Shown piece by piece: positions 47,098 through 59,858 of a DNA stretch of 60,054 nt. Position 1 is the first letter of the stretch. Every line of letters starts with the position of its first letter. The notes below the pieces were generated by a model, which saw nothing but the letters and a program-made list of their open reading frames with translations, searched no databases and was not told where the DNA came from. Source of the DNA: Bacillus tuaregi. Its GTDB lineage: Bacteria > Bacillota > Bacilli > Bacillales > Cytobacillaceae. The position numbers were made by a program, and so were the translations under genes. The DNA lies in the NCBI RefSeq assembly GCF_900104575.1, contig NZ_LT629731.1, positions 4,307,112-4,367,165 of the forward strand, read 5' to 3'.

Positions 47098-47749
47098 GCT
47101 GTTTGGCGCTCCTTTCCTTCCTTAGCTCTTCTAATTCTACTTTTAAATTTACTATTTCATCCTGCAGCTCATTCAAACGATCGGAAACAGGGTCAGGCAA
47201 ATTGGCATGGTTTAAATCTTTATTTACCTTTACACCAGCCTGTACCTTTACACGCCCAGGTATTCCGACAACCGTTGAATCCGCTGGAACATCTTTGAGA
47301 ACAACTGAACCGGCACCAATTTTAGCATTTTCTCCAATGATGATGTTTCCTAATACTTTAGCACCGGTTGCAATCAGGGCGTTATCCTTTACGGTTGGAT
47401 GTCGTTTTCCTTTTTCTTTTCCAGTACCACCTAATGTTACCCCTTGATAAATCGTAACGTTATCGCCGATTTCACACGTTTCCCCTATCACGACACCCAT
47501 TCCATGGTCGATAAAGAGACGTCTTCCGATTTTAGCACCAGGATGGATTTCGATACCGGTAAAAAACCTGCTTATCTGTGAAACAATCCGCGCTAAAAAG
47601 AAAAATTTCTTTTTGTGTAAAAAATGAGCGAAACGATGTGACCATATAGCGTGCAGTCCTGAATAGGTTAGGATAACCTCAATATAACTCCGCGCTGCAG
47701 GGTCTTGCTCAAAAATAACTTGAACATCCTCTTTTAAATTTTTAAACAT
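47078..47749 (-). CDS. cysE: Serine O-acetyltransferase
   Basis: 223 aa. Helical N-terminal domain ([26 protein letters not shown]) and a left-handed beta-helix of hexapeptides with the catalytic [17 protein letters not shown] and [12 protein letters not shown]. Converts serine and acetyl-CoA to O-acetylserine, the committed step to cysteine. First gene after the T-box. Confidence 0.97.
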   Translation of the reverse strand: MFKNLKEDVQVIFEQDPAARSYIEVILTYSGLHAIWSHRFAHFLHKKKFFFLARIVSQISRFFTGIEIHPGAKIGRRLFIDHGMGVVIGETCEIGDNVTIYQGVTLGGTGKEKGKRHPTVKDNALIATGAKVLGNIIIGENAKIGAGSVVLKDVPADSTVVGIPGRVKVQAGVKVNKDLNHANLPDPVSDRLNELQDEIVNLKVELEELRKERSAKQHDYSNL

Positions 47750-47797
47750 TAGCCTAACCCTCCCTCTTTGATTCGCTTAACTAGACAAACAAAATAC

Positions 47798-48036
47798 AAA
47801 AAAGCGTCCCTGTCATAACGACAGAGACGCTTTGTGCGCGGTTCCACTCTGTTTAGACCTCTAAAACGAGACCTCAACTCTACCCTAATAACGGAGGGGA
47901 AACCGCCCATATCTACTATTTAAAAAGTTCGACACAGGACTCTGAGACGCATTCAAAAAACGAGAGGCTTAAACCACTTTCAGCCGCTGGTGGTTCTCTC
48001 TAGCAAAAGCATCATTTTTTTACTCTTTCTCATCAA
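47798..48036 (-). promoter_or_regulatory. Cysteine T-box riboswitch upstream of cysE-cysS
   Basis: Minus strand: long stem I (GATGAGAAAGAG ... ; AACCAC/GTGGTT terminal arm), specifier loop GAATGCG with the Cys codon TGC (47949-47951), T-box sequence AGAGTGGAACCGCG (47837-47850), and terminator GCGTCTCTGTC/GACAGGGACGC with T6. Uncharged tRNA-Cys should stabilise the antiterminator and allow cysE, cysS and downstream genes to be read. The gap between gltX and cysE is otherwise empty, so gltX can be uncoupled from cysE. Confidence 0.95.
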
Positions 48037-48093
48037 CATTTTAAAACATTATTTTATTACTTTTACTATATTACACTTTTATGAATATGTTAA

Positions 48094-49548
48094 TCAAATT
48101 ATATTCATTACTCGAGATTTTACCTTTTCTTTTCCTAATAGTTCAATCGCCTTCATTAAATCAGGACCATGTGTTTGTCCAGTCGTTGCTACCCGAATTG
48201 GCATAAAGAGATTTTTTCCCTTATGGCCTGTTGATTTTTGAACAGCCTTAACTGCCTTTTTAATTTCATCAGCAGTAAAATTGTCTAAGCTCTCCATTTC
48301 ACTTAAAAAGGCCTTAAGCACTTCAGGAACTTGCTCTCCTGAAATAATTTCTTTTGCTTCATCATCCATGCTGACTGTATCGGTGAAGAAGAGCTCTGAC
48401 AGCTCAACGATATCTGCGCCGCAGCTCATTTTTTCTTGATTCAATGCAATCAATTCATGAGCCCATGCACTTTCCTCTTCTGTTCTTGTTTCCTTCACAT
48501 AGCCTGCTTTAACCAAATGAGGCAATGCCAGTTCAACAACACGATCAATCTCAATTGATTTCATATATTGATTGTTCATCCAAGCAAGCTTTTGCTTATC
48601 AAATAATGCCGGAGATTTTGATAAACGCTTGCTATCAAAGATTTTAATAAACTCTTCTCTTGTGAAAATTTCCTCTTCACCCTCAGGAGACCAGCCTAAG
48701 AGAGCGATGAAATTAAATAACGCCTCTGGAACATAACCAAGCTCTTCATACTGCTCAATGAATTGAATAATTGATTCATCACGTTTACTTAACTTCTTAC
48801 GGCTTTCATTTACAATTAATGTCATATGACCAAAAATCGGGCGCACCCAGTTAAACGCATCATAAATCATAAGCTGCTTCGGCGTATTTGAAATATGGTC
48901 ATCACCGCGTAACACATGGGAAATTTCCATTAAGTGATCGTCAACCGTTACAGCAAAATTGTAGGTAGGAATGCCATCTTTTTTCACAATTACATGATCG
49001 CCAATTCCTTCGCTTTCAAATGATACATTTCCCTTTACCATATCATCCCAAGTGTATACTTGGCCTTCGGGAACTCTAAAACGAATGCTTGGCTCTCTGC
49101 CTTCCGCTTCCAGCCTATTTCGTTCTTCAGGTGTTAAATGGCGGCACTTACCTGAATAGTGCGGTGTTTCATTTCGCGCCATTTGCTCCTCGCGTTCCTT
49201 TTCCAACTCTTCAGGTGTACAATAGCATTTATATGCCTTACCATTCTCCAGAAGCTCACTATAGTATTTTTGGTAAATATCATTTCTCTCAGATTGACGA
49301 TAAGGACCGTATTCTCCACCAATATCGACACCTTCATCCCAATCCATTCCAAGCCACTTTAAGTATTTAAGCTGACTTTGCTCGCCGCCTTCAATATTAC
49401 GCTTCTGATCTGTATCTTCAATTCGGATGATAAACTTTCCGCCTTGATTTCGTGCAAACAAATAATTAAACAACGCTGTACGAGCATTACCAATATGCAG
49501 ATGCCCTGTCGGACTCGGTGCGTAACGTACTCGAATTTCGTTTGCCAT
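48094..49548 (-). CDS. gltX: Glutamyl-tRNA synthetase
   Basis: 484 aa class I synthetase. [18 protein letters not shown] with the HIGH motif (17-20), KKLSKRDES (KMSKS). Bacillus enzymes also charge tRNA-Gln with Glu, converted by GatCAB. The ATG preceded by GGAGG is used over a TTG six codons upstream. Follows ispF in the same unit. Confidence 0.98.
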   Translation of the reverse strand: MANEIRVRYAPSPTGHLHIGNARTALFNYLFARNQGGKFIIRIEDTDQKRNIEGGEQSQLKYLKWLGMDWDEGVDIGGEYGPYRQSERNDIYQKYYSELLENGKAYKCYCTPEELEKEREEQMARNETPHYSGKCRHLTPEERNRLEAEGREPSIRFRVPEGQVYTWDDMVKGNVSFESEGIGDHVIVKKDGIPTYNFAVTVDDHLMEISHVLRGDDHISNTPKQLMIYDAFNWVRPIFGHMTLIVNESRKKLSKRDESIIQFIEQYEELGYVPEALFNFIALLGWSPEGEEEIFTREEFIKIFDSKRLSKSPALFDKQKLAWMNNQYMKSIEIDRVVELALPHLVKAGYVKETRTEEESAWAHELIALNQEKMSCGADIVELSELFFTDTVSMDDEAKEIISGEQVPEVLKAFLSEMESLDNFTADEIKKAVKAVQKSTGHKGKNLFMPIRVATTGQTHGPDLMKAIELLGKEKVKSRVMNII

Positions 49549-49604
49549 AACCTCCAACGCCTCCAATTAATGCTAATTCTCTTTATCTTTCGTATGTATA
49601 TACC

Positions 49605-50093
49605 TTAGTCAGAATACCCTAATTTTCTCAATAAAACAACTGCCTGGGCGGCAATCCCTTCCCCTCTCCCAGTAAAACCAAGCTTTTCAGTGGTAGTCGC
49701 CTTTACATTTATATTCTCAGGCAACGTTTCTAGTAGATAGGCGATTTTCTCCTTCATCGGGACAATATAAGGAGCCATTTTAGGCTTCTGCGCAATAATG
49801 GTGCAATCTGCATTAACCAGCTCATACCCCTTTTCCTTCACAATCTGCCAAACATGCTGAAGCAGTTTGCTCGAATCGGCATCCTTGAACTCAGGGTCAG
49901 TATCGGGGAAATGTCTCCCAATATCACCTTCGCCAATTGCACCTAAACAAGCATCTGCTACTGTATGCAGCAATACATCTGCGTCAGAATGACCGAGCAG
50001 CCCTTTCTCATAGGGAATGGTAATCCCTCCAATAATGAGTTCTCTTCCTTCCGCAAATTGGTGTACATCAAAGCCTTGTCCAATACGAAACAT
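49605..50093 (-). CDS. ispF: 2-C-methyl-D-erythritol 2,4-cyclodiphosphate synthase
   Basis: 162 aa. [19 protein letters not shown] and [31 protein letters not shown] hold the zinc ligands (Asp8/His10, His42-type). MEP pathway to isoprenoids. Two nt behind ispD. Confidence 0.97.
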   Translation of the reverse strand: MFRIGQGFDVHQFAEGRELIIGGITIPYEKGLLGHSDADVLLHTVADACLGAIGEGDIGRHFPDTDPEFKDADSSKLLQHVWQIVKEKGYELVNADCTIIAQKPKMAPYIVPMKEKIAYLLETLPENINVKATTTEKLGFTGRGEGIAAQAVVLLRKLGYSD

Positions 50094-50095
50094 AT

Positions 50096-50812
<717 letters not shown>

Positions 50813-50824
50813 CTATGTACGCAT

Positions 50825-50850
50825 GAAAACGCCGGAATAGACTGCCGGCG
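50825..50850 (-). terminator. Terminator-like hairpin after yacL
   Basis: CGCCGG/CCGGCG around an 9-nt loop followed on the minus strand by TTTTC, in the yacL-ispD gap. Short T-run, so perhaps partial. Confidence 0.6.
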
Positions 50851-50900
50851 CCTGAGCTAAAGGATGCAAGCTCAACATGCATTTATTCAACTTAAATCAA

Positions 50901-51965
50901 TTATAGCGCTTTTTCTAATAATTTGGGCTTTGCAAAAATCATTCTACCGGCAGATGTTTGCAAAACGCTCGTGACGAGTACATCAATATGCTTACCAATA
51001 TAATCACGGCCATCTTCTACAACGATCATCGTACCATCATCTAAATAGGCGACTCCCTGGTTATGTTCTTTTCCATCCTTGATTACCTGGACGTTCATTT
51101 CTTCCCCCGGTAGCACAACAGGTTTAACTGCATTAGCGAGATCATTGATATTTAAGACAGATACCTGCTGTAGTTCACATACCTTGTTTAAATTAAAATC
51201 GTTTGTCACGACAATCCCGTTTGTAAGCTTTGCAAGCTTGACCAGCTTGCTATCTACCTCTTGAATTTCCTCAAAATCACCTTCATAGATTTCCACTTTA
51301 ATCGCGAGCTCTTTTTGAATACGATTTAATATATCAAGACCACGGCGGCCTTCTGAGGAATCAGCAATGTGCTGCAGCTCTGCAAGAACAAATTGAGGAA
51401 TCACGATGGTCCCTTCCAAGAAGCCTGTTTGACAGATGTCAGCAATTCTACCATCGATAATAACACTCGTATCTAGAATCTTCAAAGCATTTCGACTCTC
51501 TTTTTCTGGTTCTTCTTCCGTAGCCTTTTTCTTCTTGTTTGCAAATAAACCGAGCAATTCATCGCGCTTTTTAAAACCGACCGAGAACCCTAAATAACCA
51601 AATAAAAGCGTCAACAAAATGGGTGCTACTGTATTAACAACCGGTACTTCAATGGCATTAAGAGCGTACCCAATTAAAAAGGCAATAATAAGTCCAAAAG
51701 CAAGCCCTAAACTACCAAAAATAATATCTGTAATTGGTGCTCTTACTAATGTCTCTTCAAGCCACTTTACAAAATTCACTACATAGTCTACTGCCCAAAA
51801 CGTTATAAGATAAAAAATAATAGAGCCCAAAATGACGGAAACATAGGGATTATTTATTAGAGGAATGTCATCAAAATTCACTAGTTTTAATAAATCAGGG
51901 ATTAGAAATAGTCCCAGTGTTCCTCCGATAATGAGGAAACAAGCTTGAACAATTCGTTTTAACAT
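50901..51965 (-). CDS. yacL: PIN/TRAM-domain membrane protein YacL
   Basis: 354 aa. Four N-terminal membrane segments (about residues 5-130), PIN nuclease-like domain ([30 protein letters not shown]) with conserved Asp residues, and a C-terminal TRAM-like region ([34 protein letters not shown]). Function unproven. Upstream of ispD in Bacillaceae. Confidence 0.92.
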   Translation of the reverse strand: MLKRIVQACFLIIGGTLGLFLIPDLLKLVNFDDIPLINNPYVSVILGSIIFYLITFWAVDYVVNFVKWLEETLVRAPITDIIFGSLGLAFGLIIAFLIGYALNAIEVPVVNTVAPILLTLLFGYLGFSVGFKKRDELLGLFANKKKKATEEEPEKESRNALKILDTSVIIDGRIADICQTGFLEGTIVIPQFVLAELQHIADSSEGRRGLDILNRIQKELAIKVEIYEGDFEEIQEVDSKLVKLAKLTNGIVVTNDFNLNKVCELQQVSVLNINDLANAVKPVVLPGEEMNVQVIKDGKEHNQGVAYLDDGTMIVVEDGRDYIGKHIDVLVTSVLQTSAGRMIFAKPKLLEKAL

Positions 51966-52091
51966 TCCTTCACCTCCTTTTTATTCATTATAAACAATTT
52001 GCAAAAAACGAAACCTATTTCCAAATATATTTTACTTTTTTTAGTCAATAAAATCTTTGTTATTCTTATCCAATTCGTGATAACTACATTT

Positions 52092-52121
52092 AGATTAGCA
52101 CCTTCAGAAAGAATGTGTCAA
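52092..52121 (-). promoter_or_regulatory. Candidate SigA promoter of yacL-ispD-ispF-gltX
   Basis: Minus strand TTGACA (52116-52121), 18 nt, TAATCT (52092-52097), in the 236-nt AT-rich gap before yacL. A TATAAT also occurs close to yacL but has no good -35. Confidence 0.45.
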
Positions 52122-52201
52122 ACAATTAATTTTTTAGCTTAACACAATACCACAAATAGTTCAATGGTCTTTTATTTATAGGTTTCAATATACCTATAAA
52201 T

Positions 52202-53275
52202 TTATTTGAAGCTTCGATCCGCAAATAACTGATCCTTTAATAGCTTTAATCCATCCTTAATCTTTCTAGCCCTCACGTCGCCAATCCCTTCGACCTCGTC
52301 CAGTTCCGCTACTGATGCTTTAATAATAGTAGGAAGATCGTGAAAACGGTTGATTAAATTCTCGATAATGACTGTTGGTAATCGTGGGATTTTGCTTAGC
52401 ATCCGATATCCACGGGGGCTCTTTACTTCATCAAGGTGGACATACCCCTGATAACCGAACTGCTTTAATACAAGGTTATCTTCTATTACTTCCATATGTG
52501 CAAAATCGTGCAGCTTTCTCATGACATCGCTGACGTTTACATTTCTTGAATGTGCATAATCCTTAATAATCAGCTTTGCTTCCTTTTCCATATCAATCAA
52601 AAGCTCATTCATCTGTAGCTGAATCAGTCTTCCCTCCGTTCCTAATTCACTTAGATAGTTGAGTAATTCATTCTTAATTCTTAGTACCATGGTAAATCGA
52701 TGCATTGTTTGTAAAAGGTCATTATAAGTAACAAGCTCTTCAAACTCTAAAATACTAAGATTAGCGACGCTTTGCTCTAAAACCACTTTATACTTTTCTA
52801 ATGTCTGTATAGCTTGGTTAGCCTTTGCCAGGATAACGGCAATCTCTCGGAGTGCGTAACGAAACTGACCTTGATAGAGGGTAATGACATTTCTCCGTTG
52901 TGAAATAGCGATAACGAGAGCGCCTGTCTGTTTCGCAACCCTTTCAGCTGTACGGTGACGCATTCCCGTTTCAGACGATGAGATGCTGGTATCAGGAGCT
53001 AATTGTGCATTGGCAATTAATATCTCGCTACCTGATTCATTCAAAATAATAGCCCCATCCATCTTAGATAGCTCATACAAATAGCTTGGAGAAAAAGGAC
53101 AATGAATCTTAAATCCACCATTAACAAGTGTTTGTACCTTATCATCACAGCCTAAAACAATTAATCCACCTGTATTCGCCCGGAGGACATTATCAATGCC
53201 CTCCCGAATAGGTGTTCCAGGGGCCATAAATTGTAAGATTTTGCTCACTTGATCGCCATACCTTTTGTTTTCCAC
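52202..53275 (-). CDS. disA: DNA integrity scanning diadenylate cyclase DisA
   Basis: 357 aa. DAC domain with active-site DGA (73-75) and RHR (106-108), a helical linker, and a C-terminal helix-hairpin-helix DNA-binding domain ([15 protein letters not shown]). Makes c-di-AMP from 2 ATP and scans DNA; stalled at branched DNA. Start is GTG behind GGGGGATAAA; 3 nt after radA. Confidence 0.97.
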   Translation of the reverse strand: MENKRYGDQVSKILQFMAPGTPIREGIDNVLRANTGGLIVLGCDDKVQTLVNGGFKIHCPFSPSYLYELSKMDGAIILNESGSEILIANAQLAPDTSISSSETGMRHRTAERVAKQTGALVIAISQRRNVITLYQGQFRYALREIAVILAKANQAIQTLEKYKVVLEQSVANLSILEFEELVTYNDLLQTMHRFTMVLRIKNELLNYLSELGTEGRLIQLQMNELLIDMEKEAKLIIKDYAHSRNVNVSDVMRKLHDFAHMEVIEDNLVLKQFGYQGYVHLDEVKSPRGYRMLSKIPRLPTVIIENLINRFHDLPTIIKASVAELDEVEGIGDVRARKIKDGLKLLKDQLFADRSFK

Positions 53276-53278
53276 TCT

Positions 53279-54655
53279 TTATCCCCCTAAAGCAGCTCGT
53301 AGTGCTTCACCGACAGAAGCAACCCCGATTAATTGTATTCCATGTGGTCCTTTCCAGCCGCCAAGATTATTTTCCGGTAGAATAACCCGTTCAAAGCCAA
53401 GTTTAGCAGCTTCCTGCACCCGTTGTTCGATACGGGAAACCCGCCTAACCTCTCCAGTTAAACCTACCTCTCCAATCACACAGTCTGTTGGTCTTGTCGG
53501 TGTATCACGAAAACTGGATGCAATGCTTACCGCAATCGCTAAATCGATCGCTGGTTCATCTAGTTTCACTCCGCCAGCTACCTTTAGATACGCATCCTGA
53601 TTCTGCAGGAGCATCCCGACTCTTTTCTCTAGCACAGCCATGAGCAGTGGAACACGATTGTGATCAATCCCGGTTGCCATTCGCCTCGGATTGCCAAAGC
53701 TCGTTGGTGAAATCAACGCTTGAATTTCTACCAGTACAGGTCTTGTTCCTTCCATTGATGCTACAACTGTAGATCCTGCTGCACCTTGAGAACGCTCCTC
53801 TAAGAATATTTCTGAAGGGTTATCCACTTCCTCGAGACCGGACTCCTTCATCTCGAATATGCCCATTTCATTCGTCGAACCAAAACGGTTTTTTACGGCA
53901 CGAAGAATACGGTATGTATGGTGGCGCTCCCCTTCAAAATATAATACCGTGTCAACCATATGCTCTAACAAACGAGGTCCGGCGATAGAGCCTTCCTTTG
54001 TGACATGGCCAACAATAAATATCGCGATGCCTTTTGTCTTTCCAATTCTCATCAGCTCGGATGTACATTCCCTTACTTGTGAAACACTTCCCGGAGCCGA
54101 GGTGATTTCCGGATGAAAAACGGTCTGAATAGAGTCGACAATGACAAAGTCAGGATTAACATTTTCAATCGTACGACTAATTTCCTCTAGGTTTGTTTCC
54201 GCATATACAAGAAGCTTATCCGAGGATATCGCCAAGCGTTCTGCTCTCAGTTTTGTTTGACGCAATGATTCCTCTCCGGATATATATAAAACAGAGTGTT
54301 GCTTTACAGCTAGTTGTGATGAGACCTGCAGAAGCAGCGTCGACTTACCAATTCCCGGGTCGCCACCAATGAGAACTAACGATCCCCTGACTATCCCGCC
54401 CCCTAAGACACGATTCAATTCTTTTGAATCAGTAAAAATACGCGCTTCGTTAACTGTTTCTACAGCTGTTATCGGTGTCGGCTTCGCAGCAATCTTTGAT
54501 TCCTCTGTGTGTGCGAATGCCCCTCTTCTAGAGGCTGTCTTTTCCACTTCCTCCACCATACTGTTCCAATTCCCACAGCCTGGACATTTCCCCATCCATT
54601 TAGGAGATTCATATCCACACTCCTGACAAATAAATTTCGTTTTTCTTTTAGCCAA
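53279..54655 (-). CDS. radA: DNA repair protein RadA (Sms)
   Basis: 458 aa. Zinc finger [19 protein letters not shown] (Cys10, 13, 24, 27), RecA-like ATPase with [10 protein letters not shown] (97-106), the RadA-specific KNRFG motif, and a Lon-like C-terminal domain. Promotes branch migration in recombination and physically interacts with DisA in B. subtilis. Start TTG (MAKRKTKF) by alignment; an ATG five codons upstream without a Shine-Dalgarno is an alternative. Confidence 0.95.
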   Translation of the reverse strand: MAKRKTKFICQECGYESPKWMGKCPGCGNWNSMVEEVEKTASRRGAFAHTEESKIAAKPTPITAVETVNEARIFTDSKELNRVLGGGIVRGSLVLIGGDPGIGKSTLLLQVSSQLAVKQHSVLYISGEESLRQTKLRAERLAISSDKLLVYAETNLEEISRTIENVNPDFVIVDSIQTVFHPEITSAPGSVSQVRECTSELMRIGKTKGIAIFIVGHVTKEGSIAGPRLLEHMVDTVLYFEGERHHTYRILRAVKNRFGSTNEMGIFEMKESGLEEVDNPSEIFLEERSQGAAGSTVVASMEGTRPVLVEIQALISPTSFGNPRRMATGIDHNRVPLLMAVLEKRVGMLLQNQDAYLKVAGGVKLDEPAIDLAIAVSIASSFRDTPTRPTDCVIGEVGLTGEVRRVSRIEQRVQEAAKLGFERVILPENNLGGWKGPHGIQLIGVASVGEALRAALGG

Positions 54656-54749
54656 TTGCTTCACTACCATTCTATTGTGTTTAGATATATAGTATACGGG
54701 TTTTCCGCGGGTATGAGTACCTAACAACAGACTACCGCTTATATTTTAC

Positions 54750-54786
54750 TAAAAAGAGGTACACGAATATATCCCGTGTACCTCTT
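54750..54786 (-). terminator. Terminator of the ctsR-clpC operon
   Basis: AAGAGGTACACG/CGTGTACCTCTT, 12 uninterrupted pairs, then TTTTTA, about 10 nt after clpC and before radA. Confidence 0.93.
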
Positions 54787-54795
54787 GCTGTAGCC

Positions 54796-57246
54796 TTAGT
54801 TTTGCAGTTGTGATTCAGGCTGTTGTTCTGATGCTTTGATTGTAAATTCATCGTTCACTACATCAATGATGACTATCTGTCCGGTTAAGACCGTTCCCTT
54901 TAAAAGCTCCTCTGATAAACGATCCTCAATATGCTTTTGAATCGCTCTACGCAGTGGACGGGCACCGTATTCCGGATCATATCCCTCAACTGAGATTTTT
55001 TCTAAAGCAGCATCTGTAAGACTAAGCGTAATATTCTGCTCTTTTAGACGCTTTGTTAATTGCTCTGACATAAGAGAAACAATCTCCTTCAGATGCTTCT
55101 TCTCTAATGCATGGAATACGATAATTTCATCAATACGATTCAGGAATTCTGGACGGAACGCCTTCTTCAATTCCTCCATTACCTTGCCCTTCATATCCTT
55201 GTAATCCTGATTAGAGTCCTGAATGTTAAAGCCAACGTATTTATTTCTCTGTAATGCCGAAGCACCTACGTTAGATGTCATGATTAAGACAGTATTTCGG
55301 AAGTCCACTGTCCGACCTTTAGAATCCGTTAATCTCCCATCCTCTAATACTTGAAGCAGAATATTAAAGACATCTGGATGCGCCTTTTCAATTTCATCTA
55401 ATAGTACAACAGAGTAAGGCTTTCTTCTTACCTTTTCAGTCAGCTGGCCGCCTTCCTCATAGCCGACATAGCCTGGAGGTGATCCAACAAGTCTTGAAGT
55501 GGAATGCTTCTCCATGTATTCAGACATATCAATTCGAATCATCGCATCCTCATCACCGAACATCGCTTCAGCTAATGCCCGAGCTAATTCAGTTTTACCT
55601 ACACCAGTAGGTCCAAGGAATACGAATGAACCAATTGGTCGTTTTGGATCCTTTAAGCCTGCACGCGCACGGCGAACAGCCTTAGAAATAGCAATGACTG
55701 CCTCTTCCTGACCAATCACGCGTGAGTGGAGAATCTCTTCCAGCTTCAATAGCTTATCAGTTTCAGTTTGCTGCAGTTTGGAAACTGGGATTCCAGTCCA
55801 GCTCGATACAACACTAGCAATATCATCAATAGTAACTTCGCTGTTTTCCTTTCCTTGCTTTTCCTTCCAAATCTTCTTTGTTTCCTCAAGCTGCTCACGT
55901 AGGCGCTGCTCTGAGTCTCTTAATGAAGCTGCTTTCTCAAATTCCTGGCTTTGAACAGCTGCATCCTTCTCTTTTCTCACTTCTTCAAGCTTTACTTCCA
56001 GCTCCTTTAAGTTTGGAGGCGTAGTATATGAGCGAAGACGAACCTTTGAACCCGCTTCATCAATTAAGTCAATGGCTTTATCAGGAAGGAATCGATCTGA
56101 AATATAACGGTCAGACAGTTTGACAGCTGCATCAATAGCTTCATCTGTTATAGAAACTCTATGATGGGCTTCATATCTGTCGCGCAGTCCCTTTAAGATT
56201 TGAATCGATTCTTCTGCAGTTGGTTCATCCACCATAATTGGCTGGAAACGTCGCTCTAATGCAGCGTCCTTTTCGATATATTTACGGTACTCATCTAGTG
56301 TTGTTGCCCCGATACACTGCAGTTCGCCGCGGGCTAGTGAAGGCTTTAAGATATTAGAAGCATCAATCGCACCTTCTGCACCACCGGCACCAATCAATGT
56401 ATGAAGCTCATCGATAAATAGAATAATATTTCCTGCTTGACGAATTTCATCCATTACTTTCTTTAAACGGTCTTCAAACTCACCACGATATTTTGTACCT
56501 GCTACAACAGTACCCATATCAAGAGTCATAACTCGCTTGTTACGCAGGATTTCAGGCACTTCATTATTAACGATTTGCTGGGCAAGCCCTTCCGCAATAG
56601 CGGTTTTACCGACTCCCGGTTCACCGATTAAAACAGGGTTATTTTTTGTTCTTCTGCTTAACACTTCAATTACACGTTGAATTTCTTTGCTTCTACCAAT
56701 CACTGGGTCCAAGCTTCCTTCACGGGCAATAACGGTAAGGTCGCGCGCTAAGCTGTCTAGAGTAGGTGTATTAGCACTGGCTGCAGAACCACCCTGGTGT
56801 GAGCCGGATTCGTTGCTTCCAAGTAGTTGTAGGACCTGCTGACGAGCTTTATTTAAGCTTACGCCTAAATTGTTCAGCACTCGCGCTGCAACGCCTTCAC
56901 CTTCACGAATAAGTCCTAAGAGGATATGCTCTGTTCCAACATAGGAATGACCCAGCTTTCGTGCTTCATCCATGGATAGCTCTGTTACTTTTTTTGCACG
57001 TGGTGTGTAATGAATGGACCCGGCTGCATCCTGGCCTCTGCCAATCAAATCCTCAACTTCCTTCTGGATTTTCTCTGAGCTTAATCCTAATGCATACAAG
57101 GCCTTTGCTGCTATTCCCTCGCCCTCACGGACAAGCCCTAATAAAATATGCTCTGTTCCAATATTATTATGACCTAATCGAATCGCTTCTTCCTGGGCTA
57201 AAGCCAGCACCTTTTGCGCTCTTTCTGTAAATCGTCCAAACATCAT
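54796..57246 (-). CDS. clpC: ATP-dependent Clp protease ATP-binding subunit ClpC
   Basis: 816 aa Hsp100. Two Clp_N repeats (about 1-145), first AAA+ with GEPGVGKT, a middle/UVR region ([17 protein letters not shown], about 420-455), second AAA+ with GPTGVGKT, and the ClpP-binding tip (VGF loop). Works with the adaptors MecA and McsB to feed ClpP. Start ATGATG ([11 protein letters not shown]) with AGGAAGTGG upstream. Confidence 0.98.
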   Translation of the reverse strand: MMFGRFTERAQKVLALAQEEAIRLGHNNIGTEHILLGLVREGEGIAAKALYALGLSSEKIQKEVEDLIGRGQDAAGSIHYTPRAKKVTELSMDEARKLGHSYVGTEHILLGLIREGEGVAARVLNNLGVSLNKARQQVLQLLGSNESGSHQGGSAASANTPTLDSLARDLTVIAREGSLDPVIGRSKEIQRVIEVLSRRTKNNPVLIGEPGVGKTAIAEGLAQQIVNNEVPEILRNKRVMTLDMGTVVAGTKYRGEFEDRLKKVMDEIRQAGNIILFIDELHTLIGAGGAEGAIDASNILKPSLARGELQCIGATTLDEYRKYIEKDAALERRFQPIMVDEPTAEESIQILKGLRDRYEAHHRVSITDEAIDAAVKLSDRYISDRFLPDKAIDLIDEAGSKVRLRSYTTPPNLKELEVKLEEVRKEKDAAVQSQEFEKAASLRDSEQRLREQLEETKKIWKEKQGKENSEVTIDDIASVVSSWTGIPVSKLQQTETDKLLKLEEILHSRVIGQEEAVIAISKAVRRARAGLKDPKRPIGSFVFLGPTGVGKTELARALAEAMFGDEDAMIRIDMSEYMEKHSTSRLVGSPPGYVGYEEGGQLTEKVRRKPYSVVLLDEIEKAHPDVFNILLQVLEDGRLTDSKGRTVDFRNTVLIMTSNVGASALQRNKYVGFNIQDSNQDYKDMKGKVMEELKKAFRPEFLNRIDEIIVFHALEKKHLKEIVSLMSEQLTKRLKEQNITLSLTDAALEKISVEGYDPEYGARPLRRAIQKHIEDRLSEELLKGTVLTGQIVIIDVVNDEFTIKASEQQPESQLQN

Positions 57247-57259
57247 GTCCACTTCCTCC

Positions 57260-58330
57260 CTACTCTTGTTTTTCTAAATTTAGTCTTTCTCTTATGAGAG
57301 TAGCCCGACGAATATCCCGTTCATTAGGTCTTAATGGACCACCGGCATATTGCTGTAAAAATCCAGGCTGGGTTAATATCATCAATTCATTTAAAATATT
57401 CTGGGAAATATTTTTAATATAACCCATATCAATACCAAGTCTTACATCTGATAAGCATCTGGCTGCTTCCTTCGTTTCAATAATCCTGCTATTTGCTAAC
57501 ACTCCAAAGGAACGGTAGACCCTATCTTCTAATTGTATATTTGAAGTCTTTGATAATGCTTCACGGGCTGAACGCTCCTGTGAAACTATCTGACTGACAA
57601 CACTCTTTAAGTCTTCTACGATATCCTCTTCAGATTTACCTAATGTAATCTGATTGGAAACCTGAAAGATGTTACCTAATGCTTCGCTGCCCTCACCATA
57701 AATTCCTCTAACAACTAATCCTAATTGGTTAATAGCCGGAATAATCCGGTTCATTTGCTGTGTGAGAACAAGGCCTGGAAGGTGCATCATAACAGATGCG
57801 CGAAGTCCGGTTCCGACGTTCGTAGGACAGCTTGTTAAATATCCAACTGTCTCATCAAATGCGTAAGTTACAGAATCCTCAATCCAGTCATCGATTTCAT
57901 TCGCCATTGCTAATGCCTCTTGCAGCTGTAGTCCCGGAAATAAGCATTGAATTCTGATATGATCTTCTTCATTAATCATAACACTAATTTCTTCATTTTC
58001 CGAAAGTAAGCATGCTCCATGATTTGAGTCTTCAGCAAGATTTGGACTGATTAAATGTTTTTCTACTAATACTCTCTTTTGGAGAGGCTGCAGTTCCTCC
58101 ATAATGAGTAAATCCATCTCTCCTGCCTTTGTAAATGGGAGACTCTGCATTCTATTTTTTATTATTTGAATGACTTCTAGCGCTTCCTCATTTGAATAAA
58201 GCAGTGGAAAGCGATATTGGTCAATATTTCGCGCTAACCGTACTCTTGAGCTTAGGACAATATCGGAGTCAGGGCCTTCAGCGCTCATCCAAGAGCATAC
58301 GGCTTGATTCAAAAAACGCTCCAGCGACAA
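57260..58330 (-). CDS. mcsB: Protein arginine kinase McsB
   Basis: 356 aa guanidino-kinase fold lacking the N-terminal creatine-kinase domain. SSRVRLARN nucleotide-binding motif, [14 protein letters not shown], the reactive-Cys motif [16 protein letters not shown]. Phosphorylates arginines, tagging proteins for ClpC-ClpP and inactivating CtsR. Start TTG behind GGGGAGGGGAATAAC; a longer frame would add nine residues. 1 nt after mcsA. Confidence 0.96.
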   Translation of the reverse strand: MSLERFLNQAVCSWMSAEGPDSDIVLSSRVRLARNIDQYRFPLLYSNEEALEVIQIIKNRMQSLPFTKAGEMDLLIMEELQPLQKRVLVEKHLISPNLAEDSNHGACLLSENEEISVMINEEDHIRIQCLFPGLQLQEALAMANEIDDWIEDSVTYAFDETVGYLTSCPTNVGTGLRASVMMHLPGLVLTQQMNRIIPAINQLGLVVRGIYGEGSEALGNIFQVSNQITLGKSEEDIVEDLKSVVSQIVSQERSAREALSKTSNIQLEDRVYRSFGVLANSRIIETKEAARCLSDVRLGIDMGYIKNISQNILNELMILTQPGFLQQYAGGPLRPNERDIRRATLIRERLNLEKQE

Positions 58331-58331
58331 G

Positions 58332-58880
58332 TTATTCCCCTCCCCTAGCAGTTTCATCTAATTTTCGATCCAATGAGCGGATTTCATCTCGAATAATGGC
58401 GGCCTTTTCAAATTCTTCGTTTGCAATTAAATCCTGCAGCTGTAGCTTTAACTCACCAATATTTTTCATAATATGCATGGTACCGCCAATTCTTTTAGGA
58501 ATTTTACCATTGTGAGAAGAGTTTCCACTATGAAGCCTTTTATAAATTGGCTTTAATTGATTTTTAAACGTAGTGTAACAATTTGAACAGCCGAATCGAC
58601 CAGTTTTTACGAATTGGGGAAATGTCATTTTACAATGCTCACACTGTAAAATCTCCTGTTTTTCAAACGGATTATCTTGTGCCTTTTTGATTTTTGGCTC
58701 TATATTAAACAAACCCGCCAATATATTATTAATCGAGAACCCCGATGGATTTGCAAGCATAAACATTTCGCCTTTTTCGGAAGCACACTTTTCGCAAAGG
58801 TGAAATTCCTCTTTTTGACCATTCACTATTTTTGTAAAATGAAGTGTTGCCGGTCGCTGATTACATTCCTGACATACCAT
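58332..58880 (-). CDS. mcsA: McsA, activator of McsB
   Basis: 182 aa. Two pairs of CxxC at the N-terminus (C3, C6, C29, C32) and another pair in the middle (CEHC...CSNC), then a C-terminal UVR helix-hairpin ([21 protein letters not shown]). Zinc-binding partner that stimulates McsB and senses redox or metal stress. Start ATG (MVCQEC) after GAGGTGG. Confidence 0.95.
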   Translation of the reverse strand: MVCQECNQRPATLHFTKIVNGQKEEFHLCEKCASEKGEMFMLANPSGFSINNILAGLFNIEPKIKKAQDNPFEKQEILQCEHCKMTFPQFVKTGRFGCSNCYTTFKNQLKPIYKRLHSGNSSHNGKIPKRIGGTMHIMKNIGELKLQLQDLIANEEFEKAAIIRDEIRSLDRKLDETARGGE

Positions 58881-58909
58881 GGTATCCACCTCTTTACGAT
58901 CCTAATCAT

Positions 58910-59371
58910 TTATTTATATTTTAATGTCTGAAGCATTGCTTTCAACATTCTTGCTCGAAGTTCGTCACGGTGAGGGAGATCAATATATAAAACAGATCGA
59001 TCAATTACACTAAGCATTATTCTAGCTTCCCTGTCCGTAATAATCCCTTCATCAACAATTCGAAATATAACATCTTCCGCACTGCTTTGAGTTACTCGGG
59101 CATGAATAAGGTTCATCAATTGATCAATTAAATCCGCGTGATCATATGATTGAACCTTCATAATTCGAATATAACCTCCGCCACCGCGCTTACTTTCAAC
59201 AACATAGCCTTTTTCGATTGTAAATCGTGTATTTATTACATAATTAATTTGTGAAGGAACGCATTGGAATTTATCGGCTATTTCATTGCGCTTGATCTCT
59301 ACTAAATCTTTCTCACTCATCTCTAAGACTTGTTTTAAGTAGTTTTCAATAATATCCGAGATGTTTCTCAC
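58910..59371 (-). CDS. ctsR: Class III heat-shock repressor CtsR
   Basis: 153 aa. Winged-HTH (EIKRNEIADKFQCVPSQINYVINTRF), glycine-rich thermosensing wing (VESKRGGGGYIRI), C-terminal DRSVLYIDLPHRDELRARM. Represses clpC, clpE and clpP at normal temperature. Start GTG (RNISDII) with GGAGG 7 nt upstream; a TTG one codon earlier is too close. Confidence 0.96.
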   Translation of the reverse strand: MRNISDIIENYLKQVLEMSEKDLVEIKRNEIADKFQCVPSQINYVINTRFTIEKGYVVESKRGGGGYIRIMKVQSYDHADLIDQLMNLIHARVTQSSAEDVIFRIVDEGIITDREARIMLSVIDRSVLYIDLPHRDELRARMLKAMLQTLKYK

Positions 59372-59391
59372 CAAGCTTCCTCCTTTCTGAC

Positions 59392-59408
59392 TTTGACTAT
59401 ATTTGACT
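59392..59408. promoter_or_regulatory. CtsR operator
   Basis: Minus strand AGTCAAATATAGTCAAA, a direct heptad repeat that matches the CtsR consensus RGTCAAANANRGTCAAA throughout, overlapping the transcription start of ctsR. Gives autoregulation of the operon. Confidence 0.95.
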
Positions 59409-59411
59409 TTT

Positions 59412-59441
59412 ATTATACATGATTTGCGCTGCTTCTGGCAA
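59412..59441 (-). promoter_or_regulatory. SigA promoter of ctsR-mcsA-mcsB-clpC
   Basis: Minus strand TTGCCA (59436-59441), 18 nt, TATAAT (59412-59417), with the CtsR operator just downstream of the -10. Confidence 0.8.
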
Positions 59442-59628
59442 ATAATCAGACTTTAGTAATTTTCCCATATTTACTTCTTCTCAAACCCGATGTGAGGTGA
59501 ATTTATTATGATTGAGGCAGTTCGTTATATGTATATGTTAAATGATGATAAAAGAACCAAAAAAACCGCATACAATCGATTGCATGCAGTGTTTTATATG
59601 ATTTTGACTTTTCATTTAGATAAAACAC

Positions 59629-59658
59629 AAAAAAAAGAGTACCCATTCGGATACCCTC
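59629..59658 (-). terminator. rRNA operon terminator (after 5S)
   Basis: GAGGGTATCC/GGGTACTC with a short loop followed by a run of eight T, directly behind the 5S gene. Confidence 0.92.
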
Positions 59659-59660
59659 TT

Positions 59661-59776
<116 letters not shown>

Positions 59777-59858
59777 CTATTTGGTTTGAGGACTTGTTCC
59801 CTCAAAACTAGATAATGCTGAAGAAAAAGGACGAGTAATCAACATTGTTGAATCGAGC

